Shown: positions 51,024 through 59,976, numbered from the stretch's first letter. The stretch: 64,000 nucleotides of DNA from Bacillus sp. AFS015802 (GCF_002561455.1 NZ_NTUP01000066.1:294802-358801); one strand, 5' to 3'. Notes: generated by a model not told the origin, from the letters alone. Made by a program: numbers and translations.

Positions 51024-51799
51024 AGAAAAGTCGTTTATCGTTCGTTCCCCTGGTCATTGTGTCTGCTTATTTAATCGTTCCACTATTAGCGACGTTTCTA
51101 TACTCGATATCGACAAAGTGGAATCAAACGATTCTGCCTGAAGGAATCACGTTTAAATGGTACACGGAGCTATTCAGTGATGGAGCCTTTACATCAGCCA
51201 TCCTCCGTTCCCTGGTGCTCTCTGGAGGGGCGACCGTCCTTTCCGCCCTTTTCATGGTACCGGCGATATTTGCCATAGTGGTGTATGCCCCGCGGTTGGA
51301 AAAAGGGCTGCAGGCGATTGTGCTTCTCACCTATGCCATGCCGGGAGTCATCATGGCAGTAGGGTTGTTAAGGGCCTATTCGAAAGTGGGGGTTCCCATG
51401 GTTCTGGTGACGATCGGTGCGTATTTCATCGGGATCATGCCCTATATGTATCAAGGAACCCGTAATAGTCTAAGGAATATTCATGCCGTATCCCTGATGG
51501 AATCGGCTGAACTGCTGGGGGCCTCTAAGGTATCGGCCTTCAGGAAAATCATCGTTCCCAATATCATGACGGGAATCCTGGTGTCAGCCCTCCTTTCATT
51601 CTCGATACTGTTCGGGGAATTCGTCCTGGCGAATTTATTGATCGGTGGCAGTTATGAAACGGTACAGATCTATTTGTATCAGCAATTAAAGAAAAGTGGT
51701 CACTTCTCCAGTGCCATCGTCGTCTGTTATTTCGTATTCATCAGCATCCTATCAAGCCTGGTTGTGAAATTTGCCCAGCGTAAAAAGGAGTCGTTCTAA
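51020..51799 (+). CDS. ABC transporter permease 2 (Pho operon)
   Basis: A 259-aa permease with six predicted helices. The EAA loop is LMESAELLGASKVSAFRKII. It overlaps permease 1 by ATGA and is followed after one base by the ATPase gene. Together they form the channel of an importer of the PhnU/PhnV or PotB/PotC type. Substrate inferred from the operon only. Confidence 0.9.
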   Translation: MKKSRLSFVPLVIVSAYLIVPLLATFLYSISTKWNQTILPEGITFKWYTELFSDGAFTSAILRSLVLSGGATVLSALFMVPAIFAIVVYAPRLEKGLQAIVLLTYAMPGVIMAVGLLRAYSKVGVPMVLVTIGAYFIGIMPYMYQGTRNSLRNIHAVSLMESAELLGASKVSAFRKIIVPNIMTGILVSALLSFSILFGEFVLANLLIGGSYETVQIYLYQQLKKSGHFSSAIVVCYFVFISILSSLVVKFAQRKKESF

Positions 51800-51800
51800 C

Positions 51801-52805
51801 ATGAGCTATATCGCATTGAATCAAATCCAAAAATCCTTTGAAGGCCAGACGGTCATTCGAGATATGAACCTGGAGATCGAAAAGGGTGAGCTTGTGACGT
51901 TCCTGGGTCCAAGCGGCTGCGGGAAAAGTACGCTCCTCAGGATGATTGCAGGTCTTGTCACTCCGGAAGAAGGCTCCATTATGATTGACGGAAGAGATGT
52001 GACCAACGTCTCGCCGAAGGACAGAGGAGTGGGAATGGTGTTTCAATCGTATGCCCTGTTTCCCAATATGAATGTGTATGAAAATGTCGCCTTCGGATTG
52101 AAGATGAAGAAAATGGAGAAGGGCGAAATACATGAAAAAGTGATGAATATCATTGAACTGGTAGGACTGACCGGTAAGGAAAAGGCATATCCCCATGAAT
52201 TATCAGGAGGGCAGCAGCAGAGGGTGGCTCTTGCGAGAAGTGTCGTAGTCGAGCCGAAAGTCCTGTTGTTGGATGAACCGCTCAGTGCCCTTGATGCCCA
52301 GATCCGAAAAAACCTTCAACAACTGTTGCGATCGATTCAGCAGCGACTCGGCATCACGATGATACTCGTGACCCATGACCAGGAAGAAGCCATGGTGGTG
52401 AGTGATCGAATCGTTCTTTTAAATAAGGGAGAAATGGTTCAAAACGGCCACCCACATGATATTTATATGAATCCGTCGACGGAATTTGCCGCTAGGTTCA
52501 TTGGTCATTACAATGTCCTCGAGGCAGGTGAGCTCGATGCCCTACTGGGTCCGGCAACCATTCCTGACAGCAGGCTATATGCCATCCGGCCAGAAGCGTT
52601 TCAGAGAACGGAACCGGGAGATTCTTTTGCCATAAAAGCTGTAGTGAAAGACATCGCTGTATTAGGAAGCATCGTACGCTATACGTTAGAGTCGAGCTCT
52701 GTGACATTCTCTGCGGACTTGCTGCAGCAAAGAGAGACGGGACTGACGTCTGATGGTGAAGTCATGCTATATATCCAAAAAGAGGACGTGATTCCACTGA
52801 CATGA
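51801..52805 (+). CDS. ABC transporter ATP-binding protein (Pho operon)
   Basis: A 334-aa ATPase: Walker A GPSGCGKST, signature LSGGQQQR, Walker B LLLDEPLSALD and H-loop VTHDQEEA (residues about 1-235), then a TOBE-like regulatory domain (about 260-334, YAIRPEAF). This is the PotA/FbpC/PhnT type used by importers. ATG 51801 follows AAGGAG; the frame extending to 51771 lies in the permease gene. It drives uptake by the two permeases before it, and its end overlaps the DeoR gene. Confidence 0.93.
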   Translation: MSYIALNQIQKSFEGQTVIRDMNLEIEKGELVTFLGPSGCGKSTLLRMIAGLVTPEEGSIMIDGRDVTNVSPKDRGVGMVFQSYALFPNMNVYENVAFGLKMKKMEKGEIHEKVMNIIELVGLTGKEKAYPHELSGGQQQRVALARSVVVEPKVLLLDEPLSALDAQIRKNLQQLLRSIQQRLGITMILVTHDQEEAMVVSDRIVLLNKGEMVQNGHPHDIYMNPSTEFAARFIGHYNVLEAGELDALLGPATIPDSRLYAIRPEAFQRTEPGDSFAIKAVVKDIAVLGSIVRYTLESSSVTFSADLLQQRETGLTSDGEVMLYIQKEDVIPLT

Positions 52806-53581
52806 GTGCATTTGCAGCGGACCGGCACAAATTAATAGAAGACATCCTTCAAGAGGATGAGAAGATATACGTCACCCAATTAGCAGAAAAAATGGGTGTG
52901 ACGCCTGAAACCATTCGAAAAGATCTGGCGTTTCTGGAAAAAGAAAACCGTCTCACCCGTGTCCATGGAGGAGCGGTGAAATACGTCCCACCCGTGCAAG
53001 AACCATTGTTCCGGCAAAAGATGAATGTCCGGCTGGAGGAAAAACGGACGATCGGAAAACTTGCCTCCCGGTATGTACAGGACGGGGATACGATCATGTT
53101 GGACGTGGGGACCACCACCTATCAACTCGCCCATGCCCTCGCAGGGCTTCAGCGTATGACGATCGTCACCAATTCGCTCGCTGCAGCGGAAATCATCAAT
53201 AAGAGCCTCGAAGCAAAGATCTTTGACGGAAAGCTTGTGATGCTTGGCGGGATGAGCAATCCTGAACAGAAATCGGTGGCAGGGGCATTGACCATCCAAA
53301 TGCTCCGGCATTTTCAATTTGACAAAGTATTCCTGTCTTGCGGAGGAGTCACCATGACAGACATCTTCGACTATGATCTGGAAGAATCCCTCGTTTCTGA
53401 AACCGTCATGAAGCAGGGGAGTGAGATTTATCTTCTAGTCGATTCCTCCAAATTGAACTCTACTTCTTTTTGCCGGATTGGTTCCGTGGAGGATCTGGAC
53501 TATGTGGTCTGTGATGCCCCGATGCCGAGGGAGTGGCAAAAAAATAAACATCGTAGACTTAAAAAATGGATTTCGCCTTAA
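52802..53581 (+). CDS. DeoR-family regulator of the Pho operon
   Basis: A 259-aa regulator: an N-terminal DeoR HTH (VTQLAEKMGVTPETIRKDLA, RVHGGAVKY) and a C-terminal sensor of the DeoRC type (IMLDVGTTTYQL, FLSCGGVTMTDIFD, VDSSKLNSTSF), which in relatives binds a sugar-phosphate. It overlaps the ATPase gene by ATGA. Its presence suggests that an intermediate of the imported compound's breakdown is a phosphosugar or similar and that the operon has local control on top of PhoP. Confidence 0.9.
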   Translation: MSAFAADRHKLIEDILQEDEKIYVTQLAEKMGVTPETIRKDLAFLEKENRLTRVHGGAVKYVPPVQEPLFRQKMNVRLEEKRTIGKLASRYVQDGDTIMLDVGTTTYQLAHALAGLQRMTIVTNSLAAAEIINKSLEAKIFDGKLVMLGGMSNPEQKSVAGALTIQMLRHFQFDKVFLSCGGVTMTDIFDYDLEESLVSETVMKQGSEIYLLVDSSKLNSTSFCRIGSVEDLDYVVCDAPMPREWQKNKHRRLKKWISP

Positions 53582-53593
53582 GGAGGAGACCTC

Positions 53594-54559
53594 ATGACTG
53601 TCGATTACCACGTACATCTGGAAGAAGGCCCCTATTCATTTCGCTGGCTAGAACGTACAAGCCGCGCACTTCAGCATTTTTATCCGATCCAAGAAGGAGT
53701 GCATCACCGCGACTGGATCAGGTCCAGCCACAATGCTTTGGGTGAAAGGTTAGAAAAAGGACCCTATTCACCCGAGTGGCTCGATCTGTATTTGCAAAAA
53801 GCCAAAGAAAGAAACCTGAGTGAAGTCGGAATCGTCGATCATTTATACCGTTTCAATGAGACGAGGGACTATTTCGAAAATCATATGGACATCAGCGAAA
53901 CCGACTTGGGAAGAAAGCAGCATCGGTGGTTGAAGCAGGTGATGACCGAAAACATGGATGACTTTGTCGGATTCATCGAAAGTCAGAAAGCCAAGTGGGC
54001 GGATCACGGCATCCAGCTGAAGCTTGGAATGGAGGCAGACTTCTTCCCGGGTTCACATGACAGACTGAAAGAGCTGTTATCCAGGCATAATTGGGATTAT
54101 GTCATCGGTTCGGTCCATTTCGTTGACGGCTGGGGCTTTGATAATCCTGAAGCCATCGATCAATTTGAGCGATATGATCTGGAAGAGTTGTACGGACGCT
54201 TCTTCCAAATCGTGGAGGAGGCCATCCGCAGCGGCTTATTTGACTTTGTCGCCCACCTCGATAATCTGAAAGTCTTCAACTTCAGACCGAATGAGGATAA
54301 ACTTCTGCACCATTACCAAAAAATCGCGCGTGCACTGGTAGAAACCAATACAGCCACAGAAGTGAACGCTGGTTTGTTTTACCGTTATCCGATTAAAGAA
54401 ATGTGCCCGAGCCCGAGCTTTTTGAAAGTGCTGGCTGAAGCCGGTGTGAGGTTTACCACTTCATCGGATTCCCACTTTCCGGATGATATCGGACTTTATG
54501 TGAGTGAAAATACTGAAGTAATCAAAAAGCTCGGAATTCATCAAGTAGCCACTTTTTAG
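53594..54559 (+). CDS. PHP-family phosphoesterase (Pho operon)
   Basis: A 321-aa cytoplasmic metalloenzyme of the PHP family, related to HisK-type histidinol phosphatases. The expected metal ligands are seen in order: HVH in YHVHLEEG, VDH, the Glu of GMEADF, GSVHFVDG, AHLDN and the Asp and His of SSDSHFPDD. It likely removes phosphate from a monoester. As the last gene of the operon it would release inorganic phosphate from the product of the phosphodiesterase encoded earlier. The ATG follows AAGGAGG. Its specific substrate is unknown. Confidence 0.87.
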   Translation: MTVDYHVHLEEGPYSFRWLERTSRALQHFYPIQEGVHHRDWIRSSHNALGERLEKGPYSPEWLDLYLQKAKERNLSEVGIVDHLYRFNETRDYFENHMDISETDLGRKQHRWLKQVMTENMDDFVGFIESQKAKWADHGIQLKLGMEADFFPGSHDRLKELLSRHNWDYVIGSVHFVDGWGFDNPEAIDQFERYDLEELYGRFFQIVEEAIRSGLFDFVAHLDNLKVFNFRPNEDKLLHHYQKIARALVETNTATEVNAGLFYRYPIKEMCPSPSFLKVLAEAGVRFTTSSDSHFPDDIGLYVSENTEVIKKLGIHQVATF

Positions 54560-54639
54560 AAAGGGTTTGGAGATAATCCAGATATGTTCTGGTTTGCAAA
54601 ACTGCTCAGTCTTTTCGATTTAATAGATAAATAGATTGT

Positions 54640-54687
54640 GTGCCTGCCTCCCGGTTCATGAGCCGTGGGTGGCAGGCACTTTTTTTA
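54640..54687 (+). terminator. Terminator closing the Pho operon
   Basis: GTGCCTGCC (54640-54648) pairs with GGCAGGCAC (54671-54679), inner CCCGG region, then T7. Confidence 0.88.
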
Positions 54688-54769
54688 TCTTTTTTCCAGA
54701 TCTTTTTCTCTAGCCGTGACCATTTGCCCAAGCTGTGAGTATCTAACTGGTGAAAGGAGGATGCAAAAT

Positions 54770-55666
54770 ATGGGGAATGCTGGAGATTATTTAATTGCGT
54801 TGGATGATGGTCATGGTCTTGGGACAGCTGGTAAACGGACGCCTTATATCCCGTCGATTGGGAGGAGGATCAGGGAAAATAAGTTCAATGAGAGAGTGAC
54901 CATCTTTTTGAAGATGGAATTGGAGAGGTGCGGATTTCGGACGCTGTTGACGGCTCCTACTGATGCAGACACACCCCTGAAGGCCCGGACAGATGCAGCG
55001 AATTCATTGGGGGCCGATGCATTGATTTCCAATCACTTTAACGCCTTCGACGGGAAGTTTGATGGTTCAGGTAATGATCCTGAAGGGCATTCGATTCACG
55101 TTTATTACAATGATAGTGCGGACAGGAGACTTGCTGAACATATCGCGAAGTATTTGAAACAAGGAACGAAGCAAGTGTACCGGGGAATCATTGAACAGAA
55201 TCTTCATATGACGAGGGAGTTCAATGGACCGGCTGTCCTTGTGGAGAATGGATTTTTGGATAATGAGAGGGAAGCGCTGCTCATGATCAACGAGGATTTT
55301 CAACGGGAAACGGGAAGGGAGCAGGCGCTTGGGGTATGTGATTTCTTCGGAGTGCCTTATGTGGCTGCTGGGAACCCGGGTAATGGGGGAACCACTCCCA
55401 TATCAGACGTGCCGGGCAGTGGGGATGTCGTCGGTAAGCGTGTCGAGAGTATATACAGAGGGGCGGAAGGTCTTGATTTTTACAGCAGGCCGACCTTTGA
55501 TGATACTTACCGTGTAGGAATCCTGAAGTACGGATACGGTTTTCCGACGATCGTACGGACATTAAAGGTGGAGGGGGCCGACATGTATGAGGTCAAAAAC
55601 TCCAGGGGATATGTGTTTTATGTGACAGCATCTCCGAAATATGTAAAGGTGGTGGGAAGGGGGTAA
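54770..55666 (+). CDS. N-acetylmuramoyl-L-alanine amidase without signal peptide
   Basis: A 298-aa protein. Residues about 5-195 are an Amidase_3 domain with zinc ligands in DDGHG, the NEKF-like NKFNE (Glu) and SNHFNAF, and the catalytic-region LVENGFL. After a Gly/Pro linker, residues about 220-298 form an SH3-like or SLAP-like wall-binding domain (FYSRPTFDDTYRVG). There is no signal peptide. It may act after mother-cell lysis like B. subtilis CwlC, or be a phage-type endolysin, but no phage genes surround it. ATG 54770 is 9 nt from AAAGGAGG; ATG 54761 touches it. Confidence 0.85.
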   Translation: MGNAGDYLIALDDGHGLGTAGKRTPYIPSIGRRIRENKFNERVTIFLKMELERCGFRTLLTAPTDADTPLKARTDAANSLGADALISNHFNAFDGKFDGSGNDPEGHSIHVYYNDSADRRLAEHIAKYLKQGTKQVYRGIIEQNLHMTREFNGPAVLVENGFLDNEREALLMINEDFQRETGREQALGVCDFFGVPYVAAGNPGNGGTTPISDVPGSGDVVGKRVESIYRGAEGLDFYSRPTFDDTYRVGILKYGYGFPTIVRTLKVEGADMYEVKNSRGYVFYVTASPKYVKVVGRG

Positions 55667-55771
55667 CCATGGCTCCTTTGATGCGACCCCGTAGCCATAT
55701 CCCTGTTGCATTCCGCGTCCGTTTTTAATAAAGTATAGAGTTAGAGAGCTTTTTGAAGGAGGACGTAGAAA

Positions 55772-57160
55772 TTGTCGAATATCAAACCAGAAACAATGGT
55801 TGCTACAATAGAAGAATTAGATCAGAAAGGATCGGGACAGGCCGTGATCTGGCGTGAGAATGAGCTCGGGAATCCGAAGAAGCTGAGACTCACGATCCCT
55901 CAGACCCTTATTGGGGAAAAGGTGAAAGTGACGGTCGATCAGCCGGACCGCAGAAGACGTAAGGCATTGGCGGATGAAATCCTGGAGGCGAACCCAGAAC
56001 GTATCGCCCCGCCCTGCCCGCATTTTGAACGCTGCGGCGGTTGTGTATGGCAGCACTGGGACTATGAAGGTCAGCTGAAACACAAGACCGATCATGTGAA
56101 GGAAGCTTTAATAGGGCAGGGCTTTGATCCTGCACTCGTACGAGATACGATCGGAATGGACAACCCATGGCGTTACCGCAATAAAATGGAGTTTACGTTT
56201 TCACCTGAAGGAGAGCTTGGTCTGCATGAACAGGGGAACTTCCGTAAAATCATCTCTCTTGAAACGTGTTTGATCGCAAGTGAAGAAATGGTCGAAGCGA
56301 CAATGGAAGTTGCCGATTGGGCAAAGGATCATGACTTAGAGGGGTATGACAAAGATAAGCATGAAGGGTTATTGCGCCATTTGATGGTTCGCCAATCGTT
56401 TGCGACGGGTGAATTGATGCTTGCTGTGTTCGCTACGGAAGCACCTGATGCCCACTCAGATGCGGTTAAAGATTTAATGAAACGTGTCGGAGAGAAATTC
56501 CCACATGTGAAGAGTCTATTATGGCTTGAGAACACGGCATGGGCTGACCGTACCCAGGCAGAGGACATCCACCTGCTTTCCGGCCGTGATTTCATTTATG
56601 ACGAGATGGACGGTTATCAATTCCGCCTTTGGTTCGATACATTCTTCCAGACGAATCCGACGCAGGCACAGAAACTTGTGGACCTGGCGATTGAAATGGG
56701 ACAGCCGAAGGAAACGGAGAAAATGATCGATCTTTTCTGTGGAGTCGGGACGTTCTCTCTCCCGTTTGCAAGCAGAGTGGGAGAGCTCGCCGGTATTGAA
56801 ATCGTGGAAAGCTCCATCGAGTCCGCGAAGCGTAATGCCGATGATAATGGGATTTCCAATACCACGTTCCTTGCGAAAGATGCACGTAAAGGAATCGATC
56901 AGATGCTTGAGAGCTTCGGTCATCCACAGCTGTTGATGCTTGACCCGCCGCGTTCCGGTGCCGGTGGTAAAGTGATGAGACGGATCGGTCGCGCGAAACC
57001 GGAGCGCATCGTGTATGTTTCGTGTAACCCGGATACATTTGCGACGGACATCAAGGAACTCGAACCATTCGGATACACCCTTGATGCTGTTCAACCTGTC
57101 GACCTGTTCCCGCATACCGTTCACGTAGAATGTGTGGCGACACTGACATTGAATGCATAA
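55772..57160 (+). CDS. rlmCD: 23S rRNA (uracil-C5)-methyltransferase RlmCD-type
   Basis: A 462-aa SAM-dependent enzyme that makes 5-methyluridine in 23S rRNA. A TRAM domain (residues about 8-70) is followed by the iron-sulfur cysteines (PCPHFERCGGCVWQ and a fourth in SLETCLI), the SAM motif DLFCGVGTFSLPF, the DPPRSGAG motif and the catalytic CNP (VYVSCNPDTFA) near the end. In B. subtilis the orthologue (RlmCD, YefA) modifies two sites. The start is TTG 55772, 9 nt from AAGGAGG. Monocistronic with a bidirectional terminator. Confidence 0.93.
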   Translation: MSNIKPETMVATIEELDQKGSGQAVIWRENELGNPKKLRLTIPQTLIGEKVKVTVDQPDRRRRKALADEILEANPERIAPPCPHFERCGGCVWQHWDYEGQLKHKTDHVKEALIGQGFDPALVRDTIGMDNPWRYRNKMEFTFSPEGELGLHEQGNFRKIISLETCLIASEEMVEATMEVADWAKDHDLEGYDKDKHEGLLRHLMVRQSFATGELMLAVFATEAPDAHSDAVKDLMKRVGEKFPHVKSLLWLENTAWADRTQAEDIHLLSGRDFIYDEMDGYQFRLWFDTFFQTNPTQAQKLVDLAIEMGQPKETEKMIDLFCGVGTFSLPFASRVGELAGIEIVESSIESAKRNADDNGISNTTFLAKDARKGIDQMLESFGHPQLLMLDPPRSGAGGKVMRRIGRAKPERIVYVSCNPDTFATDIKELEPFGYTLDAVQPVDLFPHTVHVECVATLTLNA

Positions 57161-57185
57161 TAAAGGACATACTCCCTGTCCATAG

Positions 57186-57224
57186 TAAAATCCCTGCCCA
57201 ACGAATATGGGCAGGGATTTTTTT
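57186..57224. terminator. Terminator after rlmCD
   Basis: AAATCCCTGCCCA pairs with TGGGCAGGGATTT, 7-nt loop, T8. The left side A-run makes it usable on the minus strand too. Confidence 0.92.
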
Positions 57225-57292
57225 TGAGGAACGGACCTCTAATGCACAACAGGATAAAAGAATTCAGTCCCGTTTAGAGGTCCGTCCCTCAA
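57224..57292. repeat. REP-like palindromic element (GGGACGGACC family)
   Basis: TTGAGGAACGGACCTCTAA (57224-57242) and TTAGAGGTCCGTCCCTCAA (57274-57292) form 19-bp arms with one mismatch around an unrelated centre. It covers the last bases of the lipoprotein gene. Confidence 0.87.
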
Positions 57293-57891
57293 GATTCTTC
57301 TTTCAACGCCCTGGATTTGTTCGGAATGTTGGTGAGGTTCCATTTGGCGCCGTTTCCGTACGGGTCGGTGATGCTCACAATGGGGGCGACGAGGATCATT
57401 CCGGATACGGTGTTTTCGTTGTATTCGAAGTCTAGGTATCCGATGTTGGGTGCAATCTCTTCTCCCCAGAACCCGTAGATTTCTTGAATTTTTGATTTTT
57501 GGATGGCGGGGTTAAAGAGCACCTCGAGCTTGTAGCGAGAGCCCGGATTGACCCGGTTCACCTTGATCTGGAAATTCCCTTTTTCGTCCACGACCCCGGT
57601 GCTTTCCGTGACGTACTCCTCCGATTCTTCTCCCTGCCAGTTGATGACCCTTGCATAGGATTCGAATTCTCCGTAATCCTTGAGCCCGGCAAATAGGATA
57701 CTATCTTCGGGAAGGTTGGATTGACCTTCAACGATGAGCTCTTTTTCTTGAAGAAGGACCGTTCCGGTTATTTCAATTCTTATTCCCGACGGCGCCGCCT
57801 GTTTTTGAGGGAGTTCCGTCGCCATTTCCACACGGCATCCCGTCAGAAGAATGAGGCAGGCAGAGAGAATGTAAATCATCCGGGTTCTCAA
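57289..57891 (-). CDS. Lipoprotein linked to permease pair 2
   Basis: A 200-aa lipoprotein with the lipobox LLTGCRV after a short signal helix. The rest is beta-rich (IEITGTVLLQEKELIVEGQS, FQIKVNRVNPGSRYKLEVLF), probably an immunoglobulin-like sandwich, and does not resemble a solute-binding protein. TTG 57891 overlaps the stop of the OppC-like gene, with AAGGAGG 7 nt before, so it is translationally coupled to the permeases. Its role is unknown. Confidence 0.75.
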   Translation of the reverse strand: MRTRMIYILSACLILLTGCRVEMATELPQKQAAPSGIRIEITGTVLLQEKELIVEGQSNLPEDSILFAGLKDYGEFESYARVINWQGEESEEYVTESTGVVDEKGNFQIKVNRVNPGSRYKLEVLFNPAIQKSKIQEIYGFWGEEIAPNIGYLDFEYNENTVSGMILVAPIVSITDPYGNGAKWNLTNIPNKSRALKEES

Positions 57892-58913
57892 TGAAATTCC
57901 TCCTTTGAAGTGCTCCTGAATGAAAATGGGTCTTCAAGGGTTGAAGAAGATGCCGGCTTATCAGGGGAGGTCCGTCCCTCACTCACAGGTATCGTTTCTT
58001 CCAACAGAACTTTCTTCAAGAACCTGGTGATTTCATTGATGCAAAAGATCGAAACGGCAAAAAAAGCGAGAGGGGTCATCACGAGCCATGTATGAAGAAA
58101 GACCATTTGTATATTGATGCTCATGGTGGCCGCCCACTCATTCGTGAAAGAGAAGTATTCCGGTATATGCTCCATGATCCCGAACTCCTCCGTTTTCAAT
58201 CCACCGAGGCAGATATGAAGCACCCCCAGTTGAATGAGGAGGTAAAGAGTCTGGGAAACCTGTTCTGAAAACATGACCAGGGCATGACGGCTGAATTGAG
58301 GGCGAAGATGCCGTTTGATGATATGAAATCTGGTTGCCCCTATTTGCCTTGAGACGGAAATGAAGTCATTCTTCAAATATTCCTTCATTTCCTCACCCAG
58401 ATACATGCCCAGTGATGGGATGACAATGATGGCGATCACCGCGACTTCAATGATCAAAAATTGAAACGAATACATCTCTCCCGCTTCAAAAGCAAGCTGA
58501 AGAGGGGTGAGAAGAACGTAGGCAATGATGGCAAGGGGGATGAAATTGAAGGTATCCCCGATTCCATTGATCATCTGTCTTATCCAGTCGGGAAGAAACG
58601 CATACAGTATCCCGAATGCGAAACCGCCGACCATTCGGAGAAGCGCAATGACGATAGCCGATAGGAGTGTATATTTCGCTCCGGCCAGGAGTAAATAAAA
58701 TAAATTCCTCCCAAGTTTATCACTTCCGAGAGGGGTCATCTGCTCCATGGAATAAGGTGGATCTGCAATCACCCTTCCGGAATCATCCTTTAAATATGGA
58801 GGACCCGGCTCAAGGATATCCGGAAAGAGGGAAGGCACGATGAAACTTGATGAAAGCATGACAAGCAGAAAACCGAGGGGCAGCCAAAATCTGAATGATT
58901 TCAACATCCTCAT
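57888..58913 (-). CDS. OppC-like ABC importer permease (pair 2)
   Basis: A 341-aa permease similar in plan to the gene at 35248: N-terminal helix, an extracytoplasmic domain (DPPYSMEQMTPLGSDKLGRN, the OppC-type start) and five helices, with an EAA loop (DFISVSRQIGATRFHIIKRH). ATG 58913 overlaps the upstream stop as ATGA and follows AGGAGG with 7-nt spacing. Near its end, residues SEGRTS are encoded by a half copy of the REP-like element (57968-57980), so the tail may be a late addition. No ATPase gene adjoins. Confidence 0.8.
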   Translation of the reverse strand: MRMLKSFRFWLPLGFLLVMLSSSFIVPSLFPDILEPGPPYLKDDSGRVIADPPYSMEQMTPLGSDKLGRNLFYLLLAGAKYTLLSAIVIALLRMVGGFAFGILYAFLPDWIRQMINGIGDTFNFIPLAIIAYVLLTPLQLAFEAGEMYSFQFLIIEVAVIAIIVIPSLGMYLGEEMKEYLKNDFISVSRQIGATRFHIIKRHLRPQFSRHALVMFSEQVSQTLYLLIQLGVLHICLGGLKTEEFGIMEHIPEYFSFTNEWAATMSINIQMVFLHTWLVMTPLAFFAVSIFCINEITRFLKKVLLEETIPVSEGRTSPDKPASSSTLEDPFSFRSTSKEEFH

Positions 58914-59815
58914 GAACCGACCTCCTCTCCGGACAGCCATTTCTTCAGAATGACTGCGCCTAATGTAAACACGATGAAAAACGGTATGTAAATCATCAAC
59001 ATCCCAATAAAGAACGCAGTGGGAGTATTGATCGACATATCCAGAAGCACATTCATAAACCCGTTGATGTTAAACAGGATTTCGATAATCAACAGGTTCG
59101 ATAGCATCAGCAGGAAGATCGGCTTGATATGATAATAGAAATGGACCCACACATTTCGGAACAGATGAACCCATATGGTATAAGCCTTGGAAAATCCCTT
59201 GGAATACGAATACTCTACATATGGTTGCTCTTCCTCTTCCCGAAGCTGAAACAAGAAATTCTTTGTTAAAAAAGCAATCGGCATGATGGCAAGACAAACA
59301 ATGGGCAGCAGATAGATCTTTTCATCACCGAGAGTATAAATGTCGAACAGCAGAATATCGGTTTTCTTGAAAAACCAGACAATGAACAGCTGAATGAATA
59401 CGATGATCATGACATCCGGCAGTGAATCCAGGGAATCCAGCAGGCGAAAGCATATGCGATACATTTTCTTTGGCAGTAACATGAACAAGTAGCTTAACAG
59501 AGACGAAGCAATGGCAGCCAGGAAGAAGGAAAGCAATAAGAGAGAAAACGAATAACCAAACAGTTGGAAGAACATTGGATAAATCGGGTAGCTTTTGGAT
59601 TCCATGGGATCGCCGATCATGATGATGATGGAGGCGGGATCCAATAATCCACTGCCTATTTCCTTCAGGGTCTGCAGATATTTCCCCAGCATAATCACTA
59701 ATTCATCATCGTAATCGAGTAACGAACCTGCTCCGCTGAAAAGGAATAACCCGATACACGTGAGAACAAATTGCATGGGAAGACCGATGAAATGAAATTT
59801 TCTCAGTAGAGACAC
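58910..59815 (-). CDS. OppB-like ABC importer permease (pair 2)
   Basis: A 301-aa permease with six predicted helices, clearly related to the gene at 34379 (the SLPDVMIIVFIQL and KIYLLPIVCLAIMP blocks correspond). The EAA loop is YVEYSYSKGFSKAYTIWVHL. It heads a translationally coupled operon with an OppC-like permease and a lipoprotein; no ATPase or peptide-binding protein is encoded nearby. The start is probably GTG 59815, 6 nt from AAAGAGG; TTG 59821 is possible. Confidence 0.8.
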   Translation of the reverse strand: MSLLRKFHFIGLPMQFVLTCIGLFLFSGAGSLLDYDDELVIMLGKYLQTLKEIGSGLLDPASIIIMIGDPMESKSYPIYPMFFQLFGYSFSLLLLSFFLAAIASSLLSYLFMLLPKKMYRICFRLLDSLDSLPDVMIIVFIQLFIVWFFKKTDILLFDIYTLGDEKIYLLPIVCLAIMPIAFLTKNFLFQLREEEEQPYVEYSYSKGFSKAYTIWVHLFRNVWVHFYYHIKPIFLLMLSNLLIIEILFNINGFMNVLLDMSINTPTAFFIGMLMIYIPFFIVFTLGAVILKKWLSGEEVGS

Positions 59816-59892
59816 CCCCAACCTCTTTTAGGATTAGTATAACTTTGTGTTACAAAAATTTCAAAATAATTTTAATTTTTACAATAATGTTA

Positions 59893-59934
59893 ATTGACTG
59901 GTAGGTAGCTATTTGCATAGTTATCACAGTCAAT
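59893..59934. promoter_or_regulatory. Spaced inverted repeat before the amino-acid permease
   Basis: ATTGACTG (59893-59900) and CAGTCAAT (59927-59934), 26 nt apart, flank a possible promoter (TTGACT, about 17 nt, ATAGTT). May be an operator pair. Confidence 0.3.
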
Positions 59935-59976
59935 GAAAATCCTATGAGTATGTGAACCTTACGAAAGGGTGGTTGA

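Noticed and set aside
54770-55666. Prophage remnant around the amidase
   Set aside because: Neighbours are a PHP phosphoesterase operon and rlmCD; no holin, tail or integrase genes.
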